Below, one piece after another: positions 1 through 11,852 of a DNA stretch of 64,000 bases. The DNA lies in NCBI GenBank assembly GCA_020631735.1, contig CM036221.1:12505381-12569380 (forward strand), in the 5' to 3' direction. The translations under genes and the position numbers were made by a program. Numbering within the stretch: position 1 is the stretch's first letter; every line of letters begins with the position of its first letter. The notes below the pieces were generated by a model. It was not told where the DNA came from. It searched no databases and saw only the letters and a program-made list of their open reading frames with translations. Origin of the DNA: Saccharum officinarum (lineage: Eukaryota; Streptophyta; Magnoliopsida; Poales; Poaceae).

Positions 1-75
1 CTTTGCCCCGTGTGAATAATAGAGTTCCTCTAATGCATGGACTTGGAGGGATTCTATCGTTGACACGGGGCAAAG
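1..75. repeat. 13-bp perfect inverted repeat at window edge
   Basis: The first 13 bases (CTTTGCCCCGTGT) are repeated exactly in reverse complement at 63-75, leaving a 49-base loop. Grass CACTA transposons carry similar CTTTGCC-type subterminal repeats, so this may be the edge of such an element truncated by the window. No CACTA terminus is visible, so the assignment is only inference. Confidence 0.4.
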
Positions 76-2335
76 TTCTTAGGATCAGGATCCTATAATA
101 TTCTATAAAATTTAATTCTATATAAGATTCCATCACAAAATCTAGCTTGGTGCATAAATAATCCGGTTTGCTGATGTATCCATTTCATGATGACGTGTTT
201 GGAAGTGGGAGTAGTACAACAACCGGATCTCTCTCTAGGTGCCAGCAACCATGCAACATTTTTGGTATATACTCTTGAATGAACAAAACTAAAATTAATC
301 ATATGTTCATATACATTCAAAAGAAACATTAACGAGTAAGTGAAGGACTACCTACTTGTGCTGACCCCTACTTATTTCTAAACTGAACTCTTTCTTGATC
401 CGGATTGATTGGATTACAATCTTCCCTTGTTCGACACTGACCGGCAATAATTATTGGACCTTGAAGTTACCCCTGTTCGAAAATTTTGTTGACATATTAA
501 TTGGGCCTTGAAGTTATCCTTTTAATATTTCAGATCTTGTGTGCCTGCAAGAATAAAGCACACGAATACAAAAATCTAACTGAAAATTTTTGTCAAGCAT
601 GTTATATAGTACTCATACTCACATGATTCAGTTCAGTGTGAAGAAGTAATGCATCCATAATCATAGACCAGTGCAAGGGCGTACATAAACAAATATAAGC
701 CATTGTATCATGATCGTATATGGAATCGAAAACTGAAAAGAAAAGGGGAGAAGGAAAAGAAAGGGGAATAATCTGTAGTAATTCGCTGCTCTTTCAGCGT
801 GAGATAGACGTTTTGGAGGGAAGTCGCCGGCCCGGCCGGTGTGGTCGACATCACATCCACGGCCGTTTCTGCTGGTGGCCACTCAGATTCTGTGATATAT
901 GGAGGCCTGCACGCCCTGCACCGGACATCAACGTCTCCAAGAATGCGTAGACCGCATGCAAACAGAAGAGGACAGCCAATGCAATGCAACGCTACTCAAC
1001 TTGCGTTGCGCGCATGCATATAGGTGGGTGCATTCACACGCAAGTAGGTGCTTGGAGCTGCACTCTTGTCAGCGACTTTCAGGCATGTTTGGTTCGCTTT
1101 TAAAATTTGTCAAAGCCATGATTTTGGCTATTATTTGGTTTGCTATAAAAATTTATCAATCTCTTACATTTAGCTTGCCAAATCGACGATAATTTTTTTG
1201 TCCAATTTTTTTTTTGCCAAATCTTTGGCATGGCAAAATTTGGTTACAAACCGATCAGACTCTCAATTCCTCTGTAGTGCTATAGACGATTTGTATCCTT
1301 TTTTGTTTTTATGTATGTATGCATGTATATGAAAGATCAGAAGAATTTTATGTTACAAGAAGAAGAAAAAAAATCATTCAATTGTACGGTTATTTATATC
1401 AACTGATGATTCAAGGTTATTTATATCAACTGAACGTTTGGAAAGGGAGAAACTGGTGCACATTTGACAAACGAGTTTAAACTTTCAAACAGCACGACAG
1501 GTGGCATGGAGGGTTAACGAAGACATTGACGAACCCAAGAGGGCTTTCATTGTTTTCCAATAAAATAGCATGTTTTGTTTGTTCCCTCTCTAGCAAAGCA
1601 ATAGAGGCTTGCATTGTCATTACGAAGAGCGTGTTTATTTGGGAGCTTTTTATTAGCTCTGACTTATTCGGAGTGAGTTTTGTAAAGTCATGCCAACTGG
1701 TTGAAATGTAACAAAATTCTGATGATGAATTGTTAAGAATTACTTCTCCATTTATACTACAAGTTAGGAGCTAAAAGAACTCGTTTTCTATCGCTCCCTG
1801 TTTAATCACAACCAGAATCACTCTAGAGTCACTTCTTACATGCTCCCCCACTGAAATTACTCCACTAGAGAATCAATGAGTGAAGCTCAAAAATTAGAAA
1901 ATAGAGCTCTACCAAACTGACTTTTTATCTTGAACTCTTGTTAACACCCTCTCTTTTATCTTAGTTGAAAGGTACAAGAAGCTACTACCATTTATTTACA
2001 TAAAAAATGCTACAATCTTCGACTTTTTGTCCTAAAATATAAGTGATTTTCTTTTTCAATCACAGTACAAACACAACATACTCGTCCTTATGAATGTACA
2101 CCCTACCCCTATAAACACCTCTAAAGACCGAACCGACGAATCTCGTGAAGTTACCATGGACGCCTCGCTATCGACGGACAAACTGCCAACACTGCAAGAA
2201 TAATGTCGTTAAATCTACATAAATCTAGGAAATTATGAACATCCACATTGAGTTGAGGACTTAAATCTGGATGGACATATTCTACCACGAGGAACTCAAT
2301 CAACTAGCTGACCTATGTTTACTTTGCAAGACATA
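76..2335. other. Intergenic, no supportable gene
   Basis: No open frame here resembles a known protein. A GC-richer patch at 780-1050 has overlapping short frames on both strands but no splice pattern. At 1086-1250 the text TTTGGTTCGCTTTT and a related inverted TTTGGTTACAAACC end look like a degraded MITE. The remainder is AT-rich. Confidence 0.4.
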
Positions 2336-2615
2336 CTCCCTCCGTTCATTTATCTCCATCATTTTAGTCTTTGCGCAGTGACCAAGGAGCAGAGTAAAAC
2401 CACTCAGTTTGCATTTAATCATCGCATGCTAAGCGCATACGAGGAGTCACATGCTAGGAATAGCCAATGAGCAGCAAAGAGACAATAAATGCAGGTGGGT
2501 GGTAGCCAAAGAGCAGCAAACGGACAATAAATGGGGGTAAGTCTCAAACTAATATGAAGGAGATTTTTGAATAAAAAGTTTTGCTCAGATGAAGGAGATA
2601 AATGAATGGAGGGAG
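2336..2615. mobile_element. Stowaway-type MITE (280 bp)
   Basis: The ends are CTCCCTCCGTTCATTTATCT and its near-perfect inverted copy ending in GGAGGGAG. Both flanks carry TA (2334-2335 and 2616-2617), the Tc1/Mariner target duplication. The terminal repeat extends about 28 bases (helix text ATCTCCATC / GATGAAGGAGAT). There is no coding capacity. Confidence 0.85.
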
Positions 2616-3302
2616 TAAGTGATAGTCGTCCACAATTAGGGTCAGTCTGATTCCTTTGGAAGAGCAACCCTCACCGGTGAGTTGGACTAGCTCTCCTAAT
2701 AAGCAAAAAAATTTCCTTGCGAGGACAGGACCGAGACAAGCTTGTTTACCAAGGGCAAGGCTTTTACGAGAAGTAACTAGAGAACCAAACAACTCCTTAA
2801 TTTCACCCTTTAGGCTTCAACTAGGTGAAATGTCCGTGCGTTGCTACGGCATAACAATAGTTTAATCGTTTGGAAAATGATCTTGCCTAACATTTCTAGA
2901 ATCACATATGATATTCCTGTGAATTAAAAGGTGACATAACTTTGTGGCGAATCAAAGAACCATTTTCGTAGAAAACAAACACCAGATGAAATGCATAGAA
3001 CTGTTGAATTGATCCAATAGAGGCATACCTGATTAAGTGCTAACACAAAATACAAAATCCATGCACGACCTGACCCTGCCCGCACATAAGTCCAACGTGT
3101 ATGTGCCTTAAAAAACGGAGATATAACACAGCAAAGAATAACATGAAATATCACAATAAACTAATGTTCTAATCTAGAAATACAGCTATATACAACATAT
3201 ATTCATAAGTGACAAAGGGATGGCTAAGCCTCACATGATATGAAAAAATTCTAACTCCAAGTAATTAATGAAGAACAATTCTCAAGTACACAAAATAAAT
3301 AA
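2616..3302. other. Intergenic; Helitron-like tail text
   Basis: No gene seen. At about 2828-2856 is GTCCGTGCGTTGCTACGG, the short hairpin-like text that recurs near Helitron 3' ends in grasses. Similar text occurs at 43341-43372. The right edge contains the target duplication of the foldback element that follows. Confidence 0.3.
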
Positions 3303-4363
3303 GGAAAAAATCTACTTAATCTCCTGAACTATCAGCTTTAGTCTAACCTACACCCCCAACTATAAAATCGTCTGTTTTACACCCTAAACTTTTCAAAACC
3401 GTTCAAATTACACTCTGGAGCGGTTTTGGACGGCGGGTTTGATACAGTAACCATGGTTTTGCTACAGTACAGCGGTTTTGACTTTTTTCTATTTATTTCC
3501 GCTGAATCTTTGAAAAATCATAGTAAATCATAGAAAAATCATAAAATAGAAAATCTAATTTTGTTGGACTCCACATGAGTAGATCTACACAATGAACATA
3601 TAATATAGTATGCTTTAGTACAATTTTTTTTTTCTGTAGCTTTAAATTAGTTAGAAAATCAAATTTTGTCTGTAATTAATTGGAATAATTCATAGCTACA
3701 GCTTTTATGGTCCAATTGTGGTGAAATTTTTATGATGGGGTTATTATTATATGCTTGAACTATAGTAAAAATTTCATACTCATTGAATCATATATAACTT
3801 AGTTATAGATTTATTTAAGTTTATGTTTAGGTTTATGCTTGTTAAATATAAATAAATCTATAACTAAATTATACATGATCCAATCAGTATAAAATTTTTA
3901 CTATAGTTCAAGCATATAATAATTAGTTCACTATAAAAATTTAACCACAATTGGACTATAAAAGCTGCAGCTATGAATTATTCCAATTAATTACAGATAA
4001 AATTTGATTTTCTAACTAATTTAAAGCTACAGAAAAAATTTGTACTAAAGCATACTATATTATATATTCATTGTGTAGATCTACTCATGTGGAGTCCAAC
4101 AAAATTAGATTTTCTATTTTATGATTTTTCTGTGATTTACTATAATTTTTCAAAGATTCAGCGGAAATAAATAGAAAAGAAAAGTCAAAAGGCTGTTACT
4201 GTAGCAAAACCATGGTTACTGTAGTAAACCGCCGTCCAAAACCGCTCTAGGGTGTAATTTGAACGGTTTTGAAAAGTTCAGGGTGTAAAACAGACGGTTT
4301 TATAGTTAGGGGTGTAGGTTAGACACTAGCTGATAGTTTAGGGGGTTAAGTAGACTTTTTTCC
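3303..4363. mobile_element. MULE-type foldback element, ~500-bp inverted arms
   Basis: The 1061-bp element is flanked by an exact 10-bp direct repeat AAATAAATAA (3293-3302 and 4364-4373), the size expected for Mutator-like transposition. The ends read GGAAAAAA(G)TCTACTTAA. The two halves are close reverse complements: for example CAGTAACCATGGTTTTGC in the left arm matches GCAAAACCATGGTTACTG in the right. Together they form a roughly 500-bp stem with a short centre near 3830-3860. No transposase is encoded. Transcription through it would give a long hairpin RNA. Confidence 0.85.
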
Positions 4364-4373
4364 AAATAAATAA

Positions 4374-5312
4374 TGACTAAAGTTGTACAGGCCGCCACGC
4401 TAGTTTGCTTCATAAGATGGATATATTCGTTAAAACAACTCAATCGATAAAAAATGAACATATTTGCAGCTCAGGGCCCAGACTTTGTGCCAAAAAGCAC
4501 AGACAATAATGTTTTGGTGAAGTACCAACGCCTAGCATTCGACGCCAGCGCTGTAGTAGCACAGCTAAGATACATTTTGGAGCTCATGGCCACAAACCTC
4601 AATACCTCATGCGACTCAAAAACTGTTTTTCGATGAATGGCACGGACCAAACTGGATCAGACACCTGTCGTGCCTCACGCCAAGATGGACGTCATATCTT
4701 GACTATTCCTTGCATGTAAACTGTACCCTGTGGCCCTATTATTTTCCTATAAACAAAATAGGAATTTAAACTAATACCTTAAAATGAACCTGCACATTAC
4801 TGATCAAGACTTTGTTATTTATCAACAATCTAGGGACCTTTTCTGAACTGATCAAGAGGAGAAACATTTTTAGAAGTGTATGAGACAGTGCTTCTCATAC
4901 ATACAACTAAAAAGAAACCATTACTATGTATGAAAATAGAGAATATTAGTAGTGAAGAAGACATGCATACCTGTTCATTCAAGTACCACTGGGCATAGAG
5001 CATTTTGGAATACCTTTTGAACTACGATTCGGATAATGAACAAACAAAATGGTAAGTCATCATTAGCTCGTATAACAATCTAGTATGACAAGTATTCCTT
5101 TCTTTGCCTAGCAAATTCAGGCTTGGTAAGACCATTGGCTTATATTGCTTATTTCCATTAGTTAAAATATTGTAAAAAGGAAAGGTGAGGGTGGTTGGTT
5201 GGTTACATGAAGTAGGACTTCTTTTCGGCTGAATGGTATGTGATTTGACTATTTGAGCATTACCAAAATAATCATGGAATATTAGTTCTGGTGTGCAAAC
5301 TATTTGACAGCA
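4374..5312. other. Intergenic, no supportable gene
   Basis: AT-rich sequence with only short unrelated frames. I see no splice pattern, tRNA, MITE ends or recognisable protein. Confidence 0.4.
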
Positions 5313-6170
5313 ATGCCAGCTGCCAGCACACATTGTCAACAAGCATTCTGAAAATACACATGGCTACAATTTGTATTGTTTGATTGTTTAAAATTTATTT
5401 ATGCAAGACCACTCTTTCAGTGGTATGGCAAGGTGTCACTATTGTCACTTTGTTGGGTTGAGTAAATCACCATTTCTATCCCACAAACAAACATAGAGTT
5501 ATTTAGAGTTAGAATGAACTGATTGAGCCTATAGCATGTAAATTTTTGCAAGACCTCCAGGAATAGGAACATGACTTTGGTTTGTGTAGAAAGTAAATGA
5601 ACCTGCGTGAAGATCAAGGTACGGAGAGCTTAAGATGAGATGTGTTGGGCTTGCTACTGCACAACTCTCATCGATGCTTGGGCCTGCTACTATAGTTCTA
5701 GTCGGCTTGGAACAGAGATCTGCAGGAACTTTAGCAAAGAGATGCCAGCTGCCAGCACACATTGTCAACAAGCATTCTGAAAATACACATGGCTACAATT
5801 TGTATTGTTTGATTGTTTAAAATTTATTTATGCAAGATCACTCTTTTCAGTGGTATGGCAAGGTGTCACTATTGTCACTTTGTCGGGTTGAGTAAATCAC
5901 CCTTTCTATCCCACAAACAAACATAGAGTTATTTAGAGTTAGAATGAACTGATTGAGCCTATAGCATGTAAATTTTTGTAAGACCTCCAGGAATAGGAAC
6001 ATGGCTTTGGTTTGTGTAGAAAGTAAATGAACCTGCGTGAAGATCAAGGTACGAGGAGCTTGAGATGAGATGTGTTGGGCTTGCTACTGCACAGCTCTCA
6101 ACGATGCTTGGGCCTGCTACTGTAGTTCCAGTTGGCTTGGAACAGAGATCTGCAGGAACTTTAGCAAAGA
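5313..6170. repeat. Tandem duplication, two units of ~429 bp
   Basis: Text beginning ATGCCAGCTGCCAGCACAC occurs at 5313 and again at 5742, and the units stay co-linear until about 6170 (period 429-430). On the minus strand both units keep an open frame of about 70 residues with a conserved C-terminal stretch (SFTFYTNQSHVPIPGG), differing at only a few residues. I do not recognise the peptide. It could be a duplicated exon of a decayed gene or part of an unclassified transposon. Confidence 0.75.
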
Positions 6171-8499
6171 GATCAAAGAAGCAGAAAAAAGAAAAATAGA
6201 TCAATCTTTATATTTTTGGAAGGCTGATAATTCAAGTGCTAGAAAAGATTTTTGGAAAAAGGACACATTAAAGAACACAATTTGAACTAAACTATTGAGT
6301 ATGTTAATAAGCAGATAACAATTTGCTGGTTTCAGTCAGATTCAAAGTACTGCACTAGTGCAACCGCAAGCCACGTCTCTTCGATCTTACAGACAATAAC
6401 ATCCAAACACTTTGCAGCGGCAGCAAAAAAATGAGTTTGTAGAAAATGATTAGTTGTATTTCTTTGTCAGATATTCAGACTGGACGAACTGCAGTTGTGT
6501 TCTCCAGAAGCTGAACTGTAAGTCCCAACCGTAGTGCATGTGTAGCATCTGCAGAGCCTTCCGCAGAGCTGTTGTCCAACCACTTTGTTTTTTTATTTTT
6601 TATTTTTTTGGCAAATGTTAGCACAATGTTGAGGCATAAAGTCCAGACACTTCTTATCAAAGTTCAGAGGTCGACCTTTGCGTATTTGGTTAGCCTGATG
6701 TTTGGCATGGGTCACATGAATGTCAGCAAGGGTAGGTGTAGAGAAGTTCATCAACAAGTCAGCCAACCTTCAAAGAAAAATACTTACGAAAAAATAAGGA
6801 CCACTGAGACTGAGTAGCTCAAAAATATTGGAGGTGACAAAATGAAATGAGGATCACACCTTTTATTTGCCATCTGCAAAGGACTCTATTGAATTAGAAT
6901 TAGATTGACAAGTATCGATTCTAAACGAAAATCTACTGCCCATTGTTTTCAATAGACGGACTCCTCATCCTATTAATTTAGATGTCAATCATGAATATCT
7001 GATGGTGACTACACCTCTGAAATCTCTATAGATGATGCACATCTGAATTTTCTTAACTCTAACAAACAACCATAGTCTGACAAATCACACCTGAGCATCT
7101 ATATGTCATTGAAATTGTTACATATCGAAAGCCTTCAACGGAAAGAAGGTGCATGGGCAATTTTTTAGGAAAATAACTCAAGATATGTTTGTGGTAAGTC
7201 CATTGCAGAACTTACCTAGATTAACGACGGCCAACACGCTGACGGCCAGTCGAACTGCGGCTCCAGCTCCGTGACGCTCCGTGACGGCGCAAGTACGGGC
7301 TCCAGCATGAGGTATACCTGCTTGCCGTCGCACGGGCATGGCGTACGCCGGCATCCGCGCCCTGTAGCACCGGACGGAGACGAGCGCGGAGAAAAGCGCC
7401 GCCTTGGCCGGCTAGGCAGCAGGAATCCAGAAGGGACAGAGGAGCGGGATGCCTGCTGTCGCTGCTTCTCATCCCAGATCTCAACGGGCAGCGCGGCGCC
7501 CTCGTCGTCGGTGGAGGCTGTCTCTGGCACGCGTGCGGTGGCGCGCCGGCGCGATGAGCTGCGGCGACAGAGGTGGGGTGGAGGAGATTGGCCCGCGTGC
7601 GGTGGCGACGTGATGAGCTGTGGCGACCGAGGTGGGGCGGGGGAGATCGAAAAGCGAGGAAGCGGCGGTTTAACAGGCTCGATTGGCGACGCGAGGAGCT
7701 GCCGAGGTGGGGGGGAAGGGGGGCGAGGGAGCGCCGGTTTCTTTTAACCGGGCGGAGAAGACGGGGGGATCGTGCGGAGACGTGGAGAGGCCTGGAGCGA
7801 CGCAGTCCTTTAACGAGGGGGAAGATAGTTTGTCGCGCGATAGGAGCGAAGCGAAGCGATCAGACGATGACTTTCGGGTCTTTTTAGGAGTAAAGATTGT
7901 TGTCCACTGCCACCACCTACTACATGCGTGTTCTCGCTTACTTCCCTCTTGTACCAAAAAAAAATACCTCACGTTCTCACCTGGTCAAATGTTTTAAAGT
8001 TTGATTAAATTTATAAAAATAGTATCTATATATATAAATATATTTATTATGAGAAAATATTTCATAATTAATCTACTTATTTAACATCAATATTAGTATT
8101 TTATATACAATCAAACTTGAAATTATTTGATTTTCTTTTTTTGGAATTATTTGATTTTCTAAAAAAGTGAGAATTGCGTTTCTTTTGAGATAGAATGAGT
8201 TGGAAACACTTTGAATACAACTATTTTCATTTTCATGAAAAAATACTCCCCCCTCAATCAATATCGAATCTTTGAATTCGCAAAAAGAAAAAAAAACAAT
8301 CAAATCTTCGAAGTCAAAATGATAGTAGGAACAAGACGCAAGATACAGGCTCTCTCTCTCTAGTCTATCGCTATCTCCCCTCCCCAGGGAAAAGTCGAAA
8401 ATAGCCACACGAGACCAACCTATACACACAATAGAAATATTCTGTCAAAAAAAAATATTCACACAAAAAAGTTATTAATAACAACTAACTAACCATCTT
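6171..8499. other. Unassigned: possible decayed exons and a GC-rich block
   Basis: A GC-rich block at about 7200-7860 has overlapping frames on both strands. On the minus strand it ends at 7212 in a good donor (CTAG|GTAAGTT), so it could be the first exon of an unrecognised minus-strand gene whose later exons lie at 5.5-6.8 kb. None of the three frames resembles a known protein. 7980-8480 is AT-rich with a short CT run near 8350. I make no gene call. Confidence 0.3.
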
Positions 8500-9407
8500 G
8501 GCCGTGCGCCCGTGACTTCGCATTTGCATCCCCGCCCAGCCAATCTTCCTCGTTCCGCCGCTCCCACTCCGGAGGCGCCGGCGGCCGGCGAGGCGAGGAT
8601 CTCCCCAGCGGCCTCGCCTACCAACGTCCAGGTACTCTCCTTCCCTCCGCCACCTCGTCCGCGAGGAGCCCTAACCTATCTAGCCACCTACCGAGATGGG
8701 CCGCCGGTGTCTCCCGCGTTTTCTCTTCCTCCGTAGGATCTTTCTTCTAGCAGAGCAATCGGTCACGTCCAAATCTTCGATTTTTCTTACTCCAGTCCGC
8801 CCAGTCTGCTGCGAATTTGTTTGGAGGAGCAGCTGCGTCCTCAATTGTGGCGGGTCTCAACTGGACTGAACCTGTCCTGTGGATTATTCCCCTTCCCCTG
8901 GTTTCTCTCCAGGCTGGAGATGGAAACTGAATCTGCTTGTCCTCTAGGGTCAATGGGTCATGCCCATGATGGTTCATCCGGAAGTTACTTTTCACTAGTG
9001 TATAGTTGACTTATTGCTGGGAGTGAATAGATTCAATCGACCCGCCGGTTGTATTTCCCCAATTTAATTCCTGGGCTCATTCGCCGTTCTGAAAGGGATA
9101 CAGTATCTTCCTTTGCTCAATCACCCTTCTGAAAGGACACTGTATTCCTGTGTCTGTAGTGGAAACCAATACGAGAAACTTGTCAATTTCATAAAGTTCT
9201 CACCTTGTGAGTGCCCCAGTCTGGTCGATAGGACAGAGACATGCCAGTCACCTCACCTTAAAATAAACAAATCACTTGTTTCGTCTGAAATTACCAAGTA
9301 TCCTGTGGGGGAGGAGTTTCCAATGCGCTGTTGTGACATCTTGTCTGCATTCCATTACTTAAGCAATTGTTTTGATGATCCCAACAAGCCGTTTGCTTGT
9401 CCTGCAG
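8500..9407 (+). other. 5' UTR exon and 5' UTR intron of the DUF1218 gene
   Basis: A GC-rich, CT-rich leader ends at 8631 in CCAG|GTACTC. A 776-nt intron (8632-9407) closes with a pyrimidine-rich acceptor CCTGCAG, 5 nt before the start codon. The start of transcription is a guess (about 8500). The open frame through the intron from 9113 is read-through, not coding. Confidence 0.55.
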
Positions 9408-9412
9408 GAGCA

Positions 9413-11215
9413 ATGGCTCTGTCTGCCTCGCTACGGATTTCTCTCATCGTCGCGTTCTTTGGGATTCTGGCGTTCATACTCGGTGTCATTGCCGAAAACA
9501 AAAAGGTCTGCCCTTTTCCCTGTTATTATGAACACTGATTGTTATGCTTTTCTTTTTCGTTGTCAAGGATGATGAATCCAGTGCGTGTTTAGGAAGATTT
9601 CTCACTATTGAACTGTGGCAGATCATCTTAATAACATTGCTGCTAACACCATTTACTTAAATTTCCCAGTCCAGACATCAGGGTTGTACTGTATCTAGTT
9701 GACTTTCAGAATATATCCAGTGCTACCAGCATGGTAACAACCATAAATGTGCACAAAAAATTAATCCAAAATATGGATGGGTATAGCACACAGGTATCTA
9801 TCATCATGCAAAATTTTAAGTTGAACAAAAACTTGTGCAAGGAGATGCTGATTTCTCTTTTTTGTTTCTCCTAGCACAAGTTTTTCTGCAACCTCAAGTT
9901 TTCTGTTGGTACTTTACCGTAGTTGCTGCTAATAACAGTTAATGTGATTTCGCCCCTATTTCATCTTCTTAATATATAATTATGCAAGGAGAAACAAAAT
10001 AGAGAAATCGCCATGTGAATAGCTGCAGGTGATTTCTCTTTCTTGTTTCTCCTTGCACTATTTTTTCTTCAGTGTCAAGTTTTGTGTTGTAACCATGGTA
10101 GCACTATAGGCAAAAGGTCATATAGTTATGACACAGCTCATAGCTTATGTTGACTGTCTTCTATTTTTCAACCTACCTATGATTTTTGGTAAACATGCTT
10201 GTAAAGTTTATACCATCTTTGTTGCAGCCTGCTTCTGGGACTCCTATTCCAGGAAAGGATGTCGTCATCTGCAAGTTTCCAAGTGATCCAACTCTTGCAA
10301 TGGGAAGCCTGTCCATTGTGGCACTTGTGGTAGCTGCCATTGTAGGCCATGTTGCTATCTTTTTCTCATACTCGGGCAAGTCAGTTCCTCGCGGGGCACT
10401 GTTTCAAAGCACCAGCTTGTCAGTGTTCTTTGTTGTTGCTGAGTGAGTATCCTTTCAGCTACATGACTAAGAGTCCCATGTGCTCTGGAAACAATATGCC
10501 TTGCATGCTTATGTTTTCTTTTATGTGGTTCACTTGTCGGGCCCTCCTACCATTTCGGATATTGAACTGCAAACTGACCCATCCAAGTTTTGCATTCCAG
10601 AATTGCCTTTCCTGGACCCAGAAATCTTTTAATTTATTCTGTATCGTTAATCAATGCTAATAATGTAGAATTTCCCCTCTAGAAGTTCACAGAGAATTAA
10701 TTATTTTATCGCGTTAATCAGTGCTAATAATCATGCTTAAATCTTGTATCATGGATTTTTTGCACTGATGATTTAGAACTTTGGCGTATAAGCTATCAAT
10801 ATTTTGTTTCCATTAGTACCAGTGTATAACTATTTTTGAATGAGTACATGTGCACCGTGCTATTCTCTGCACTTTAGTCTCGTTGTAGTAACAAAGATGC
10901 ACATTGTTGATTCTGTTCCCTTTTTGTGAAATCAGGCTTGTCTCAGCCCTGGCTTTTGCAATGTTGTTGTGGGCAACTGTCACCGAGGGACTTCACCGCA
11001 GCAAGAACATCCACCACGACATGAATTACCAGTGCCCTACTGCAAAGACAGGCCTGTTTGGTGGTGCCGCTTTCCTTGCCCTTGACGCTGCTCTCTTCTG
11101 GCTTGTTTGCCAGATGCTGGCCCTCAATGCAAGGGCTGACTACCTGGATGAGGATGACAACAAGGGCCAATATGGCCAGGTTTACGCTGCTGAAGTCGAT
11201 GGCTCGAAGGTCTGA
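9413..11215 (+). CDS. DUF1218 family membrane protein (MWL/VCC-like)
   Basis: Three coding exons, 9413-9505, 10228-10442 and 10936-11215, with GT-AG introns and phases that join exactly, encode 195 residues, the family's usual size. Four hydrophobic segments are visible: residues about 9-27 (ISLIVAFFGILAFILGVIA), then GSLSIVALVVAAIVGHVAIF, a long third around LVSALAFAMLLWATV, and AFLALDAALFWLVCQM. An acidic tail (YLDEDD) follows. Arabidopsis DUF1218 members (MWL1/2, VCC, DEAL) act at the secretory system and plasma membrane in lignification, vein patterning and leaf symmetry. Which subgroup this belongs to I cannot tell. The ATG at 9413 is preferred because it follows the acceptor and opens the first membrane segment. 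No lesion is seen. Confidence 0.9.
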
Positions 11216-11373
11216 GCCTATGCGGCCATGCTCGTCAGGGTTCTATGATTAGTGTCACTTAAATATATTATGTCATCAACAAAGTCGCTTTAGCTCTCGT
11301 AAATTTGTATATAAGTTGCAAAGTCTTACATAAGGCTGGTGGTTATTCTGCATTTTCAGGTTTCAGTGTGACC

Positions 11374-11379
11374 AATAAA
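11374..11379 (+). terminator. Polyadenylation signal AATAAA
   Basis: A canonical AATAAA lies 159 nt after the DUF1218 stop in AT-rich 3' UTR, upstream of the retrotransposon at 11536. Confidence 0.55.
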
Positions 11380-11535
11380 CAGTATTGTCAGTACAATTGG
11401 TTTGCTACTTCCCATAGTAAACTTATCCTTGTGCTATGACGCTCTTCTCTGTTCTGTGACTAATTCTGGAAGCTTCTTCCAAATATCATAGTTCTGGTGT
11501 CTGAATGGCACTATACTGGAGGGGCCGAATCTTAG

Positions 11536-11852
11536 TGTAATGATGATGGATATTTTGGGGTAACTAGGTCTTATGTTTTGCCAAGAGCTTGAGAGATTCA
11601 GGGAGACTAGAATTGTTTCTTCATAATTCATTGCTTCCTTTTCATTGTGCCTCATGGGCTGATTATAAAGGGTACATATGACTAACACCTCTGGTGCCTA
11701 GACAATATGGTACTATTCCTATAGATAAATAACTAAGAGAGACACTAATTAACACTAATGGACTTAAGGCCCAACTAGGACACTCGCGCCCTACGACGCC
11801 CTTCTGCATCTGACGTCTTGGGCCAGTGGCAGCCTATTGACTGTCCATGACA
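11536..11852 (-). repeat. 3' LTR of the non-autonomous element
   Basis: 317 bp, starts TGTAATGATGATGG and ends CATGACA on the plus strand. It differs from the right LTR by scattered substitutions and a roughly 9-bp indel near TTGGGCC, so the insertion is not very recent. Confidence 0.88.

Noticed and set aside
9113..9538. 141-codon plus-strand frame overlapping the first DUF1218 exon
   Set aside because: It reads through the 5' UTR intron; the acceptor CCTGCAG at 9401-9407 and the following ATG explain the coding part.
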